A DNA stretch of 64,000 bases, taken from Paenibacillus rhizophilus (GTDB lineage Bacteria; Bacillota; Bacilli; Paenibacillales; Paenibacillaceae). The stretch covers positions 1 to 64,000 of the forward strand of contig NZ_RQPI01000003.1 in assembly GCF_003854965.1 (NCBI RefSeq). Reading direction: 5' to 3'. This document shows, piece by piece, positions 46,867-54,855 of this stretch; the stretch's first letter is position 1, and each line of letters begins with the position of its first letter. Position numbers and translations under genes: made by a program. The notes under the pieces are model-generated. The model was not told the DNA's origin. It searched no databases and worked only from the letters and a program-made list of their open reading frames with translations.

Positions 46867-47239
46867 AATTAGCAACATGATAACTGCAGTGCTTTCTTTA
46901 TGTCAATAAGATTGAATTTAAATATTTCAGGAATTTATAATAGTCATTTTAAATAAGCACATTTCCGCCATATTCTCGCCGTGTAATTCCACATCCTGGG
47001 ATGTAGGGAGATGCGGTTACAACTTTGTTCTTTTTAACGAAAATAAAAGGTTGCCCGGACAGTGGTGTTTTCCTTATAAAAAACGGGGTGACATAAGGAT
47101 TGACAGTCTTCTTTTTCCTATATTAAAGTGTAAATAGTTACAAAATATTAATGAATTGCCGAATTTCGCTGTTGAAAACGGGCGAACCTTTAACCGAACC
47201 CTCCAGCTAACTCCGTAGGCATTGAAAGGGAGAACGACA
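46867..47239. other. Intergenic region between divergent fbpA and NlpC/P60 genes
   Basis: About 370 bases without a credible gene. A TTGACA at 47100-47105 could be the -35 of the NlpC/P60 gene, but the matching -10 is poor (TATATT is too close, TTAAAG weak). Long AT-rich stretches are present. No riboswitch-like structure is recognised. Confidence 0.4.
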
Positions 47240-47710
47240 CTGAAGAAAGTTATCCTGTCGCTGATCGCAGCCGCTGCTATATTTACTTCCGCCGCACCCA
47301 GTACATATGCAAGTGAAGTTAAGCTTGAGAGTGTCGTGAACCAAGTTTTAGGAACGCCTTACCTTTACGGGGGCACTACCGCCTCTGGTTTCGATTGTTC
47401 CGGATTTATCCTGTATGTGTTAAAGAAATTTAATGTTGATGATCTGCCGCGCACCTCCCAATCCCAGGCCAGGGTTGGAACTCCGGTATCGAAAGAAGAT
47501 CTTCGCGTTGGCGATCTGGTGTTTTTTAATACATTTGGCAAGGGAGTTTCCCATGCGGGAATCTATATCGGCGATAATCAGTTCGCCCACTCTTCCAGCG
47601 TCAGGGGAGTAAGAGTAAGCAAGCTGTCGGATGCGTATTACAAGGACCGCTATGTTACTGCCCGCCGAGTAGTAGATGAGAAGAGTTACTCCAAGATGAT
47701 AAGCGAATAG
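47240..47710 (+). CDS. Secreted NlpC/P60 peptidoglycan endopeptidase
   Basis: 156 residues: a Sec signal peptide (VILSLIAAAAIFTSAAPSTYA-S) then a bare NlpC/P60 domain. Catalytic Cys is in FDCSGFIL, the first His in VSHAGIYIGD, the third polar residue near QFAHSSS. It should cleave gamma-D-Glu-diaminopimelate stem-peptide bonds in the cell wall. No SH3 or LysM anchor is attached, so it is a minimal enzyme. AAGGGAG lies seven bases before a CTG at 47240, which I take as the start; a TTG at 47222 in frame precedes that ribosome site. Confidence 0.88.
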   Translation: MKKVILSLIAAAAIFTSAAPSTYASEVKLESVVNQVLGTPYLYGGTTASGFDCSGFILYVLKKFNVDDLPRTSQSQARVGTPVSKEDLRVGDLVFFNTFGKGVSHAGIYIGDNQFAHSSSVRGVRVSKLSDAYYKDRYVTARRVVDEKSYSKMISE

Positions 47711-47720
47711 ATGAAAAATA

Positions 47721-47759
47721 AAGGACAAGCCCTTGGTATTTCGCCGGGCTTGTCCTTTT
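47721..47759 (+). terminator. Terminator of NlpC/P60 gene
   Basis: AAGGACAAGCCC pairs with GGGCTTGTCCTT across a TTGGTATTTCGCC loop, followed by TTTA. It also faces the end of the converging regulator gene. Confidence 0.82.
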
Positions 47760-47806
47760 AGCTTGTCTGAGAAATCCGTTCTTTTCCCAGCCCTTAATTC
47801 TCTAAG

Positions 47807-48745
47807 TCACACCTCTCCAACAATCTCACCGCAGTTTGAAATATCATATCCTCCGAGTCCGCTTACTTCATGTCTGAATTCAGGCGACCGCAGAGTCGCC
47901 AGGAGCGCCTGGAAATGCGGCTTGCCCATATCCTCTCTGTAAAAGACAAGATCGTAGCGTTCCTTCTTCAGCGGAATAAAGTCGACGTCGGATACCTGCT
48001 GCGCCGCTTTCTCCGTGCCGATCCCCACATCGGCGATTCCCCGCGCAACAGCGCTGGCCACAGCGATATGGCTCGGTTCCTCATGGGCGTATCCCTCAAT
48101 GGAATGGGAGTCGACGTTCATACTGCGCAGCCATTCGTCCAGCATGATGCGGGTTCCCGAGCCTTTTTCCCGGTTGGCCAGGACGATTCCCGGTTCCAGC
48201 AGGCTCTCCCAGGAGCGCAGATTCTTTGGATTGCCGGGAGCGACATAAAATCCCTGATTGCGGAATACCAGATTAACGATTACGCTCCGGTGTCCGGGCA
48301 GCAGCCGGCGGACGTATGGAATATTGAATTCGTCTGTCTCCGCGTCCCATAAATGGGCGGCGGCGAGATTGGCGGTGCCCCGGTAAAGGGACAGCAGCCC
48401 GTCCAGACTGCCGACGTAGGAACGAAGGGAGCGGATGGCGGGGGTTCTTTTTTCCATATGCGTAGCCAGCACATCAAGTACAATGTCCTGGCCGCATATG
48501 ATGAGTCCGTGGTTATCGATGATAAGCTTCTCCATGGAGACCGGCGGAGCTGCGGGCTGAGGCTTTTCGGCAGCATTGGAGGGGCGGGTGTAGGCTTCCA
48601 GGTCGGCGGGAGCGACCCGCAGCTTTTTGCCGATCCGGTAGGATGGAAGTTCGCCGCGTTTGATAAGGTCATACACGGTGCCTTTGGATATTTTCAGGAT
48701 TTTGGATACCTCTTCGGGTGAATAGGAAAGCGTGTTGTCGGACAT
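47807..48745 (-). CDS. HTH regulator with periplasmic-binding-protein-like sensor domain
   Basis: 312 residues. An excisionase/MerR-type helix-turn-helix (YSPEEVSKILKISKGTVYDLIKRGELPSYRIGKKLRV, about 7-45) is joined by a Pro/Ala linker to a molybdate-type substrate-binding-like domain (about 70-310; IVLANREKGSGTRIMLDEWL, VASAVARGIADVGIGTEKAA). Such one-component regulators sense an anion or cofactor-related ligand. I prefer the ATG at 48745, spaced from GAGGTGA. It is divergent from a TauE/SafE exporter gene that it probably controls. Confidence 0.88.
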   Translation of the reverse strand: MSDNTLSYSPEEVSKILKISKGTVYDLIKRGELPSYRIGKKLRVAPADLEAYTRPSNAAEKPQPAAPPVSMEKLIIDNHGLIICGQDIVLDVLATHMEKRTPAIRSLRSYVGSLDGLLSLYRGTANLAAAHLWDAETDEFNIPYVRRLLPGHRSVIVNLVFRNQGFYVAPGNPKNLRSWESLLEPGIVLANREKGSGTRIMLDEWLRSMNVDSHSIEGYAHEEPSHIAVASAVARGIADVGIGTEKAAQQVSDVDFIPLKKERYDLVFYREDMGKPHFQALLATLRSPEFRHEVSGLGGYDISNCGEIVGEV

Positions 48746-48883
48746 GCGGAACATCACCTCGTCAATATTCGTTCAAATCTTGCTCTTGTCAATGATTATA
48801 GGCTAGGATACACTTTTTTAAAATAGGATTTTGTTGCGTTTCGTGGTGTTTCGTACGGTTTTGTGGGAGGGGATAAAGGATTT

Positions 48884-49741
48884 ATGAATGAAAAAGGTAA
48901 AAAATCACTGCTCGCCGTATTAACAGGAGCGCCAATCGGCTGTCTGGGGGGATTGATCGGACTCGGCGGAGCGGAATTCCGCCTTCCTGTGCTCGTGGGT
49001 CTGTTCAAGTATCCGACGCGTCAGGCGGTGGCGTTCAATTTGGCTGTCAGCCTGGTCACCCTGATCTCCTCGCTGATCATGCGTCTTCCCCAGGCTTCCC
49101 TTCCAGCGCTGACGGCTATTCTGCCCGTCATTGCCTCTTTTATCGCCGGCGGGATGATCGGCGCCTACACGGGGGCGAACTACTCCAAGCGCTTGTCAGA
49201 GCACACGCTCGAGAAAATCATTCTCATTCTGCTCGTTTCCATTGGCATCCTGCTGGTCGTCGAAGGCTTCTCCCCGGTGGTCTCCAGCGGAATACCGATG
49301 CTGCTGCCCGTTGCTGTACTCGTAGGAATCGCTTGCGGGATAGGAATCGGCATTGTAAGCAGCATGCTCGGGGTTGCCGGAGGGGAACTGATTATTCCGA
49401 CTTTGCTGCTCGTTTACGGGGTGGATATCAAAATCGCGGGCACCGCCAGCGTCCTGATCAGTCTGCCGACGGTGGTGATCGGGATGATCAAGCATGCTTC
49501 CAATGGGGCGTATGCGGAGAAAAAAGAGTGGAGGGAACTGGTCGTTCCCATGGGAATTGGCTCGATTGTCGGTTCATTCGTTGGCGGCCTTTTGATCGGT
49601 TACATTTCTTCCAGCCTGCTCAAATTGGTTCTGGGATTCATATTGATCCTGTCCGCGATCAAAATGTTTACAAAAGCGCTCAAATCGGCGCGGGCAAGCA
49701 AGGCCGTCATTGCGCCCCCCGTCCGCGGAAGGAAGCTATAA
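48884..49741 (+). CDS. Sulfite/anion exporter, TauE/SafE family
   Basis: A 285-residue membrane protein with about eight helices in two repeats, each opening with a glycine-rich motif (PIGCLGGLIGLGGAEFRLPVLV and GIGIVSSMLGVAGGELIIPTLLL), diagnostic for the TSUP/TauE-SafE family. Members move sulfite, sulfoacetate or other organic anions. The divergent binding-protein-like regulator suggests substrate-induced expression. The start is ATG 48884; its ribosome site (AAAGGA) is rather close. The 3' end overlaps the converging kinase-like gene by 35 bases. Confidence 0.9.
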   Translation: MNEKGKKSLLAVLTGAPIGCLGGLIGLGGAEFRLPVLVGLFKYPTRQAVAFNLAVSLVTLISSLIMRLPQASLPALTAILPVIASFIAGGMIGAYTGANYSKRLSEHTLEKIILILLVSIGILLVVEGFSPVVSSGIPMLLPVAVLVGIACGIGIGIVSSMLGVAGGELIIPTLLLVYGVDIKIAGTASVLISLPTVVIGMIKHASNGAYAEKKEWRELVVPMGIGSIVGSFVGGLLIGYISSSLLKLVLGFILILSAIKMFTKALKSARASKAVIAPPVRGRKL

Positions 49742-50282
49742 CTTCCCGTATCCGCTTCAGCGTATCCTCGAAATCTACGCCGTCGTTGTTCCAAATGACG
49801 GCGTCCGCAGGCTGCATATAGGCTTCGGTGAGCTCCTGCTCCCGCGCCTTTTGCAGCCTGCTTGCCGTTTCGGCATCGTCTCCGCCTCTTTCGGCCAGCC
49901 TTCTGGCGAGAGAAGGGAGGTTGGCGCCGATGTAAATGGCGGCGATGTGCTCCTTGTAGCGCTCTTTAAGCGCAAGCACACCGGCCAGATCCAGAATGAT
50001 ATTGGCATCCGCAGGGCCGGCTATAGCTTCCTCGATGCTGGAGCGCAGCGTGCCGTACCATTCTCCGTTATACTCGGTCCATTCGATCAGCTCGCCGCGC
50101 GCCATTTTCTCCTGAAAGCTCTCTTTGTCCAGGAACAGGTAATGCACGCCATCCTTTTCATGCGGCCTCGGCGGACGGGTCGTCGCCGTGATGATCCGGG
50201 GGAACCCGGGATTCGTCAGCTGGCGCTGAATCTCGCTTTTGCCGGAAGCGGACGGCCCGTACAGCACAATAATGCGTCCCAA
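49707..50282 (-). CDS. Guanylate-kinase-like P-loop protein
   Basis: 191 residues. P-loop YGPSASGKSEIQ near residue 10, then TATTRPPRPHEKDGVHYLFLDKESFQ, closely patterned on the GMP-binding region of guanylate kinase (TTRxxRxxExxGxxYxF), and EWTEYNGEWYGT. It may phosphorylate GMP or a related ligand, or be a degenerate paralogue, since a housekeeping gmk normally lies next to other core genes. The start is TTG 50282 after AGGAGTG. Its 3' end overlaps the TauE/SafE gene tail by 35 bases. Confidence 0.82.
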   Translation of the reverse strand: MGRIIVLYGPSASGKSEIQRQLTNPGFPRIITATTRPPRPHEKDGVHYLFLDKESFQEKMARGELIEWTEYNGEWYGTLRSSIEEAIAGPADANIILDLAGVLALKERYKEHIAAIYIGANLPSLARRLAERGGDDAETASRLQKAREQELTEAYMQPADAVIWNNDGVDFEDTLKRIREVIASFRGRGAQ

Positions 50283-50364
50283 TGCCAACACTCCTATCAG
50301 AGAAATGGATGCGGAAAATCGGATTTGGGCCGGTTGCCCATCAAAGACGAAGGACTTGAACGGC

Positions 50365-50814
50365 TTATTCTTCCGGGGACAGAAGCATTTCGATATGCGG
50401 AATCCCGTCTTCCAGGTAGACGTCCGACACCGGCTCGAAGCCGAAGGAGGCATAGAACGTCTGAAGATAGGCCTGCGCATGGATTTTGACGCGGGTTTCC
50501 TGTAAATGCTCCCTAACAAAAGCAAGTCCCCTACCGAACAGCTCTCTGCCAAGGCCCGTTCCCCGGAGCTTCGGATCGACGATAAACCGGCCGACTGACG
50601 CTTCGGGATAAACCACGCCCGGGGGCAGAATTCGAAGGTAGGCGACAATCTCGCCGTGATCCTCAAGATACAGATGATGACAAGCCGGGTCCTTGCCGTC
50701 TGCCTCGGAATAGGGGCAGTTCTGTTCAACGACGAAAACGTTGGTCCGCGCTTTCAGTATGTTATAGATCTCCAGATTGGACAACTCATCAAATGCTTTC
50801 AAATGCCAGTTCAA
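50365..50814 (-). CDS. GNAT-family N-acetyltransferase, ElaA type
   Basis: 149 residues with the ElaA layout: WHLKAFDELSNLEIYNILKART, FVVEQNCPY, then the acetyl-CoA-binding RFIVDPKLRGTGLGRELF and the terminal GFEPVSDVYLEDGIPHIEML. It would acetylate a small amine or peptide in the cytoplasm; no specific substrate is known for the family. It lies 82 bases upstream of the guanylate-kinase-like gene on the same strand and may be co-transcribed. Confidence 0.9.
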   Translation of the reverse strand: MNWHLKAFDELSNLEIYNILKARTNVFVVEQNCPYSEADGKDPACHHLYLEDHGEIVAYLRILPPGVVYPEASVGRFIVDPKLRGTGLGRELFGRGLAFVREHLQETRVKIHAQAYLQTFYASFGFEPVSDVYLEDGIPHIEMLLSPEE

Positions 50815-50904
50815 CAGTCCTCACCTCATAAGAATAAATAATGGAACGAAAGGTTTTTCACCAGTATAAGTCTTCCCGCGGCCAAAGGGGAATGGGAGTA
50901 TGTG

Positions 50905-50952
50905 AAAAAGGAGCCTTTAACGAACCGGAAATTCGTTAAAGGCTCCTTTTCG
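50905..50952 (-). terminator. Terminator of GbsR-type regulator gene
   Basis: A long stem, AAAAGGAGCCTTTAACGAA with TTCGTTAAAGGCTCCTTTT, flanks a short CCGGAA loop, with T tracts on either strand. It lies 40 bases after the regulator stop and may also insulate the acetyltransferase promoter. Confidence 0.88.
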
Positions 50953-50991
50953 ATGAGACCGGAGAACATCGCTCGCGGAAGTAAAGGCTTC

Positions 50992-51549
50992 CTATTCTTC
51001 TTTCGGAATCAGTTCATATATTTTGCCGGTTTCCATAGCCTCGATCAGCTTCAGCAGCCACCGGTAGTATTTGATGGCTTCTTCAATTTTGTGTTCGTCG
51101 TTATGCAGCAGGGACTTCAGTTCCTCCTGCCCGCCATATTCCTCTTTCATCGCCCGAATCTCATTAAGCGACTTCGACAGGACGTTCATATTGCTCTCAA
51201 CCGCTTTTCTCCATTTTATCGAAAAATAGTCGCTAAAGTTCTGATACCAGTCGGATGACACCTCGAACAGATCTTTGCGCGTTCCTTTGCCCCATACTTT
51301 ATCGATCATTTTAAGATCAAGCAGCGTACGGACACCCGTGCTCATGGACGTCTTGCTCATGCCCATCGCTTTACTCAGCTCGTCGAGCGTAACCGGACCC
51401 TGATTGAAATACATGTATCCGTATAAATGGCCGATGGACAGGGTGACGCCGTATAAGTCCATATTTCTACCGATGGAATCAATGACGCGCTCCCGGACCT
51501 TGCTGATTCTTTCTATTTGTTCGGGCGCGAGTCCTTCTAAATCGTTCAT
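50992..51549 (-). CDS. GbsR/MarR-family osmoprotectant regulator
   Basis: 185 residues. A MarR-type winged helix (LYGVTLSIGHLYGYMYFNQGP, LDELSKAMGMSKTSMSTGVRTLLDLKMI) is followed by a helical C-terminal domain typical of GbsR, the choline/glycine-betaine-responsive repressor of Bacillus. AGGAGG precedes the ATG. It is divergent from opuAA-opuAB-opuAC, so it most likely represses glycine-betaine uptake when the osmolyte is abundant. Confidence 0.9.
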   Translation of the reverse strand: MNDLEGLAPEQIERISKVRERVIDSIGRNMDLYGVTLSIGHLYGYMYFNQGPVTLDELSKAMGMSKTSMSTGVRTLLDLKMIDKVWGKGTRKDLFEVSSDWYQNFSDYFSIKWRKAVESNMNVLSKSLNEIRAMKEEYGGQEELKSLLHNDEHKIEEAIKYYRWLLKLIEAMETGKIYELIPKEE

Positions 51550-51801
51550 GCTGTCCCTCCTGAAGGAAGCGTTATATATACAAAATTTCTCCTAGTTCAT
51601 TGTAATCATATCCCCCGATGGAAGTAAAGAAAGGGTTTGGAACGTAATTTGGAGTAAAACGGAGTATTCTTTATGTAAAGTACGTAAAGTAAAAACTGTA
51701 CGTTAAATTATTACGGTATATAGAGTTTGCTTCCCGTTTCGGTCGTCCGGTAGACTGTAACGAGTGAATTGACCCGGAAAATACGGGAGAAGGAGGCCGA
51801 T
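51550..51801. promoter_or_regulatory. Divergent opuA / regulator promoter region
   Basis: Contains GTAAAGTA twice in tandem (51675-51682 and 51684-51691, nine-base period) and a related TGTACGTTAAAT at 51697-51708. These are candidate binding sites for the GbsR-type protein. No unambiguous -35/-10 pair is evident on either strand. Confidence 0.4.
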
Positions 51802-52998
51802 ATGCCGATACTGGAAGTCAAACAGCTGACTAAAATTTTCGGTCAGGATGCCCGCAGAGGGCTTTCGATGCTGCAGCAAGGCTGGTCCAAAGAAAAGATT
51901 GCCCGCGAAGCCAAGCTGACGGTCGGAGTGAACCAAGCCGAATTTCATATTAAAGAAGGAGAAATTTTCGTCATTATGGGCTTGTCGGGCAGCGGAAAAT
52001 CTACGCTCGTCCGGCTGCTTAACCGTCTGATCGATCCTACGGCAGGACAGATTTTGTTCCGTGGACAGGATATTGTGAAGATGAATGCCGAGGAGCTTCG
52101 TCAGTTCCGCCGCAAAAATATCGGTATGGTGTTTCAGAAGTTCGGTCTGTTCCCGCACCGGACGGTGCTGGGCAACGCGGAATACGGACTTGAGGTGCAG
52201 GGCGTAGATAAAAAGAAGCGGCGGGAACTGGCGCTTAAGGCCCTGGAGCTGGTGGGCCTCGGCGGCTGGGAACAGCATCGGCCGGACCAGCTCAGCGGGG
52301 GAATGCAGCAGCGCGTGGGCCTTGCGCGCGGCCTGGCGAACGACCCGGATATTCTGCTGATGGACGAGGCGTTCAGCGCGCTTGATCCGCTGATCCGCAA
52401 GGATATGCAGCAGGAGCTTCTGGAGCTCCAGTCGCGGCTGAAGAAGACGATCGTCTTCATTACGCATGATCTGGACGAAGCGCTGCGGATCGGCGACCGG
52501 ATTGCCTTGATGAAGGACGGCGTTATTGTGCAGATCGGGACGCCTGAGGAAATTCTCATCCAGCCTGCCAACAAATACGTGGAGCGGTTCGTGGAGGATG
52601 TGGACTTGTCCAAGGTGCTGACCGCGGCGCATGTCATGAAGCAGCCGGAGATGATCCGGCCCGAGCGCGGTCCGCGCGTCGCGCTGCAGCTGATGCGCGA
52701 CAGCGGCGTATCCAGCCTGTACGTGGCGGATAAAGAGATGAAGCTTCTGGGCGTGATTACCGCAGACGACGCCTCGCTGGCGCTGAAAGAGCAAAAGTCG
52801 ATTTCCGATGTGCTGAGGAAAGAGATTCCCATCGTGGGTCCGGATGCGCTGCTGAATGAATTGTTCGATCTGATGGCGGGCTCGCCGCTGCCGGTGGCCG
52901 TCGTGGATGAGCGGGAACGGTTGAAAGGAATCGTGATTAAAGGCGCCGTGCTGTCCGCGCTTGCGGGCAATGCGCTGCCGGAAGGAGGGGATATCTGA
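51802..52998 (+). CDS. opuAA: Glycine betaine ABC transporter ATP-binding protein
   Basis: 398 residues. The ProV/OpuAA-specific N-terminal stretch (IFGQDARRGLSMLQQGWSK) precedes Walker A GLSGSGKST (61-69), signature LSGGMQQRVG, Walker B ILLMDEAFSALDPLIR and the H-loop FITHDLDEA. Two CBS domains (about 275-395) end the protein; in OpuA they gate transport by ionic strength. AGGAGG lies five bases before the ATG. First gene of a three-gene osmoprotectant operon. Confidence 0.95.
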   Translation: MPILEVKQLTKIFGQDARRGLSMLQQGWSKEKIAREAKLTVGVNQAEFHIKEGEIFVIMGLSGSGKSTLVRLLNRLIDPTAGQILFRGQDIVKMNAEELRQFRRKNIGMVFQKFGLFPHRTVLGNAEYGLEVQGVDKKKRRELALKALELVGLGGWEQHRPDQLSGGMQQRVGLARGLANDPDILLMDEAFSALDPLIRKDMQQELLELQSRLKKTIVFITHDLDEALRIGDRIALMKDGVIVQIGTPEEILIQPANKYVERFVEDVDLSKVLTAAHVMKQPEMIRPERGPRVALQLMRDSGVSSLYVADKEMKLLGVITADDASLALKEQKSISDVLRKEIPIVGPDALLNELFDLMAGSPLPVAVVDERERLKGIVIKGAVLSALAGNALPEGGDI

Positions 52999-52999
52999 G

Positions 53000-53833
53000 A
53001 TGAATATTCCAAAATTGCCGCTTGGCCGCCTGGTGGAGCAGATTGAGGAGTGGCTTACTCTTTACTTCGGCGCCGTTTTTGATTTGATTCATTCCGTAAT
53101 CGGCGGAATGGTGGAAGGCATCAATGCCGGCCTTACCTTATTGCCCGCGATTGCCGTCATCCTGCTGATTTCGGCACTGGCATACTGGGTCGGAAAGTGG
53201 CGTCTTGCGCTGTTTGCGCTGATCGGTCTTTTGCTGATCGATAACCTTGGATTGTGGGCACCTTCGATGCAGTCGCTGGCCCTTGTGCTGACGGCTTCGG
53301 TGCTGGCGGTGCTGATCGGCGTGCCGATCGGCATTCTGTGCGCGCAGAGCGTTACCGCGCGGAATGTGGCAACACCGATTCTGGACTTTATGCAGACGAT
53401 GCCGGCATTCGTCTATCTGCTTCCGGCGGTTTCCTTTTTCTCGCTGGGCGTCGTTCCGGGCGTAATTGCATCTATTATATTCGCCATTCCGCCGACGATC
53501 CGCCTGACGAGCCTGGGCATCCGCCAGGTCTCGCCGGAACTGGTCGAAGCCGCCGACGCATTCGGCTCGACCCCAAGGCAGAAGCTGTTCAAGCTGCAGC
53601 TTCCGCTTGCCCTGCCGACCATTATGGCCGGCATTAACCAGACGATCATGCTGTCTCTGTCAATGGTCGTCATTTCATCCATGATCGGCGCGCAGGGAGT
53701 CGGCGCCTATGTGTACCGCGCCGTATCGCAGGCCAAGACCGGCGCCGGCTTCGAGGCGGGAATTGCCATTGTCGTTATGGCGATTCTGCTGGATCGTCTG
53801 ACGCAAAACGCGCTTAAAATCAAGCATAAGTAG
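53000..53833 (+). CDS. opuAB: Glycine betaine ABC transporter permease
   Basis: A 277-residue ProW/OpuAB permease. It begins with an amphipathic N-terminal arm (MNIPKLPLGRLVEQIEEWLT), has about seven helices, and shows the family segment FMQTMPAFVYLLPAVSFFSLG and the EAA-like loop ELVEAADAFGSTPRQKLFKLQLP. The ATG at 53000 follows GGAGGGG and lies one base past the opuAA stop; longer readings enter opuAA. Confidence 0.95.
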   Translation: MNIPKLPLGRLVEQIEEWLTLYFGAVFDLIHSVIGGMVEGINAGLTLLPAIAVILLISALAYWVGKWRLALFALIGLLLIDNLGLWAPSMQSLALVLTASVLAVLIGVPIGILCAQSVTARNVATPILDFMQTMPAFVYLLPAVSFFSLGVVPGVIASIIFAIPPTIRLTSLGIRQVSPELVEAADAFGSTPRQKLFKLQLPLALPTIMAGINQTIMLSLSMVVISSMIGAQGVGAYVYRAVSQAKTGAGFEAGIAIVVMAILLDRLTQNALKIKHK

Positions 53834-53847
53834 GAGGAGTTTTATTA

Positions 53848-54735
53848 ATGAAGAAAAGAAACAACCGGAGCTTTTTGTCAATCACCCTATTAACCGTCAT
53901 GGCCGCAGCCATTATGCTGACAGGCTGTTCGTCTTCGGGCGGCGGCTCGAAAACGGTAAAGCTGGCCTACGTGGCCTGGGATTCGGAAATTGCCAGCACC
54001 TATGTAGTCAAGGAAGTGCTGGAATCGAAGCTGGGCAAGACGGTTGAAATGCTTCAAGTCGACGCCGGGCCGATGTTTGCGGGCATTGCGGACGGCAGCG
54101 CGGACGCAATGGTAGCAGCTTGGCTGCCGAGCACCCATGCTTCCTATATGGAGAAATACGGAAAAGATATAGAAGACCTTGGCGTCAACTTGAACGGAAC
54201 AAAAATCGGGCTGACGGTTCCGGCTTATATGAACGTCAACTCCATCGAGGATCTGAAGGGCAGCGCGGCAGGCGATTCCCTGGACCACAAAATTATCGGC
54301 ATCGAGCCGGGCGCCGGCATTATGTCGGCCACGGAAAAAGCGCTCGCCGAATACAATCTGAAGGACTACACGCTGGTGGAAAGCTCGTCGGCGGCCATGG
54401 CGCAGGAGCTGCAAAAAGCCTATGACGCCAATCAGCCGATCGTCGTTACCGGCTGGACGCCGCACTGGATGTTTGCGAACATGGATCTGAAGTATCTGGA
54501 CGATCCCAAAGGCGTATACGGCGGTGACGAGCAGATCCATACGATGGCCCGCAAAGGCCTTAAAGACGACCAGCCCGATGTCTACCGGGTAATGGACCAG
54601 TTCCAGTGGACGCCGGAGGAGATGGCGAAGGTCATGGTTGCCATCCAGGGCGGTCAGAGTCCGGAGGAAGCGGCCAAGGCTTGGGTTGAAGCCAATCCGG
54701 ACAAAGTGAATGAATGGACGAAGGGTATAGAGTAA
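53848..54735 (+). CDS. opuAC: Glycine betaine-binding lipoprotein
   Basis: 295 residues. Lipobox LTGC (Cys27) after a standard signal peptide, then an OpuAC domain: VKLAYVAWDSEIASTYVVKE, ADAMVAAWLPSTHASYMEKY, and VTGWTPHWMFANMDLKYLDDP, where the tryptophans form the aromatic cage binding the quaternary ammonium group. A single binding domain of usual length. It closes the operon and is followed by a terminator at 54784. Confidence 0.95.
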   Translation: MKKRNNRSFLSITLLTVMAAAIMLTGCSSSGGGSKTVKLAYVAWDSEIASTYVVKEVLESKLGKTVEMLQVDAGPMFAGIADGSADAMVAAWLPSTHASYMEKYGKDIEDLGVNLNGTKIGLTVPAYMNVNSIEDLKGSAAGDSLDHKIIGIEPGAGIMSATEKALAEYNLKDYTLVESSSAAMAQELQKAYDANQPIVVTGWTPHWMFANMDLKYLDDPKGVYGGDEQIHTMARKGLKDDQPDVYRVMDQFQWTPEEMAKVMVAIQGGQSPEEAAKAWVEANPDKVNEWTKGIE

Positions 54736-54783
54736 GCTTGTCTGACGGGATGCCGGACGACAAGAGGGAAGGTTGTTAAATAG

Positions 54784-54834
54784 AAGGGGTGTCCCACAAG
54801 CCGTGAACCGGCTGCGGGGACACCCCTGTTTTTT
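54784..54834 (+). terminator. Terminator of opuA operon
   Basis: AGGGGTGTCCC and GGGACACCCCT form the outer stem, with an inner AGCCGTGAACCGGCT hairpin, followed by GTTTTTTG. It is placed 48 bases after the opuAC stop. Confidence 0.88.
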
Positions 54835-54855
54835 GTGCGGATTATGATTTAGCCC

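Noticed and set aside
45730..46872. 380-codon open frame on the plus strand
   Set aside because: It is antisense to fbpA, which has a lipobox, iron-ligand tyrosines and an upstream Fur box.
47100..47125. Possible promoter TTGACA before the NlpC/P60 gene
   Set aside because: No acceptable -10 at 16-18 bases; mentioned only in the gap entry.
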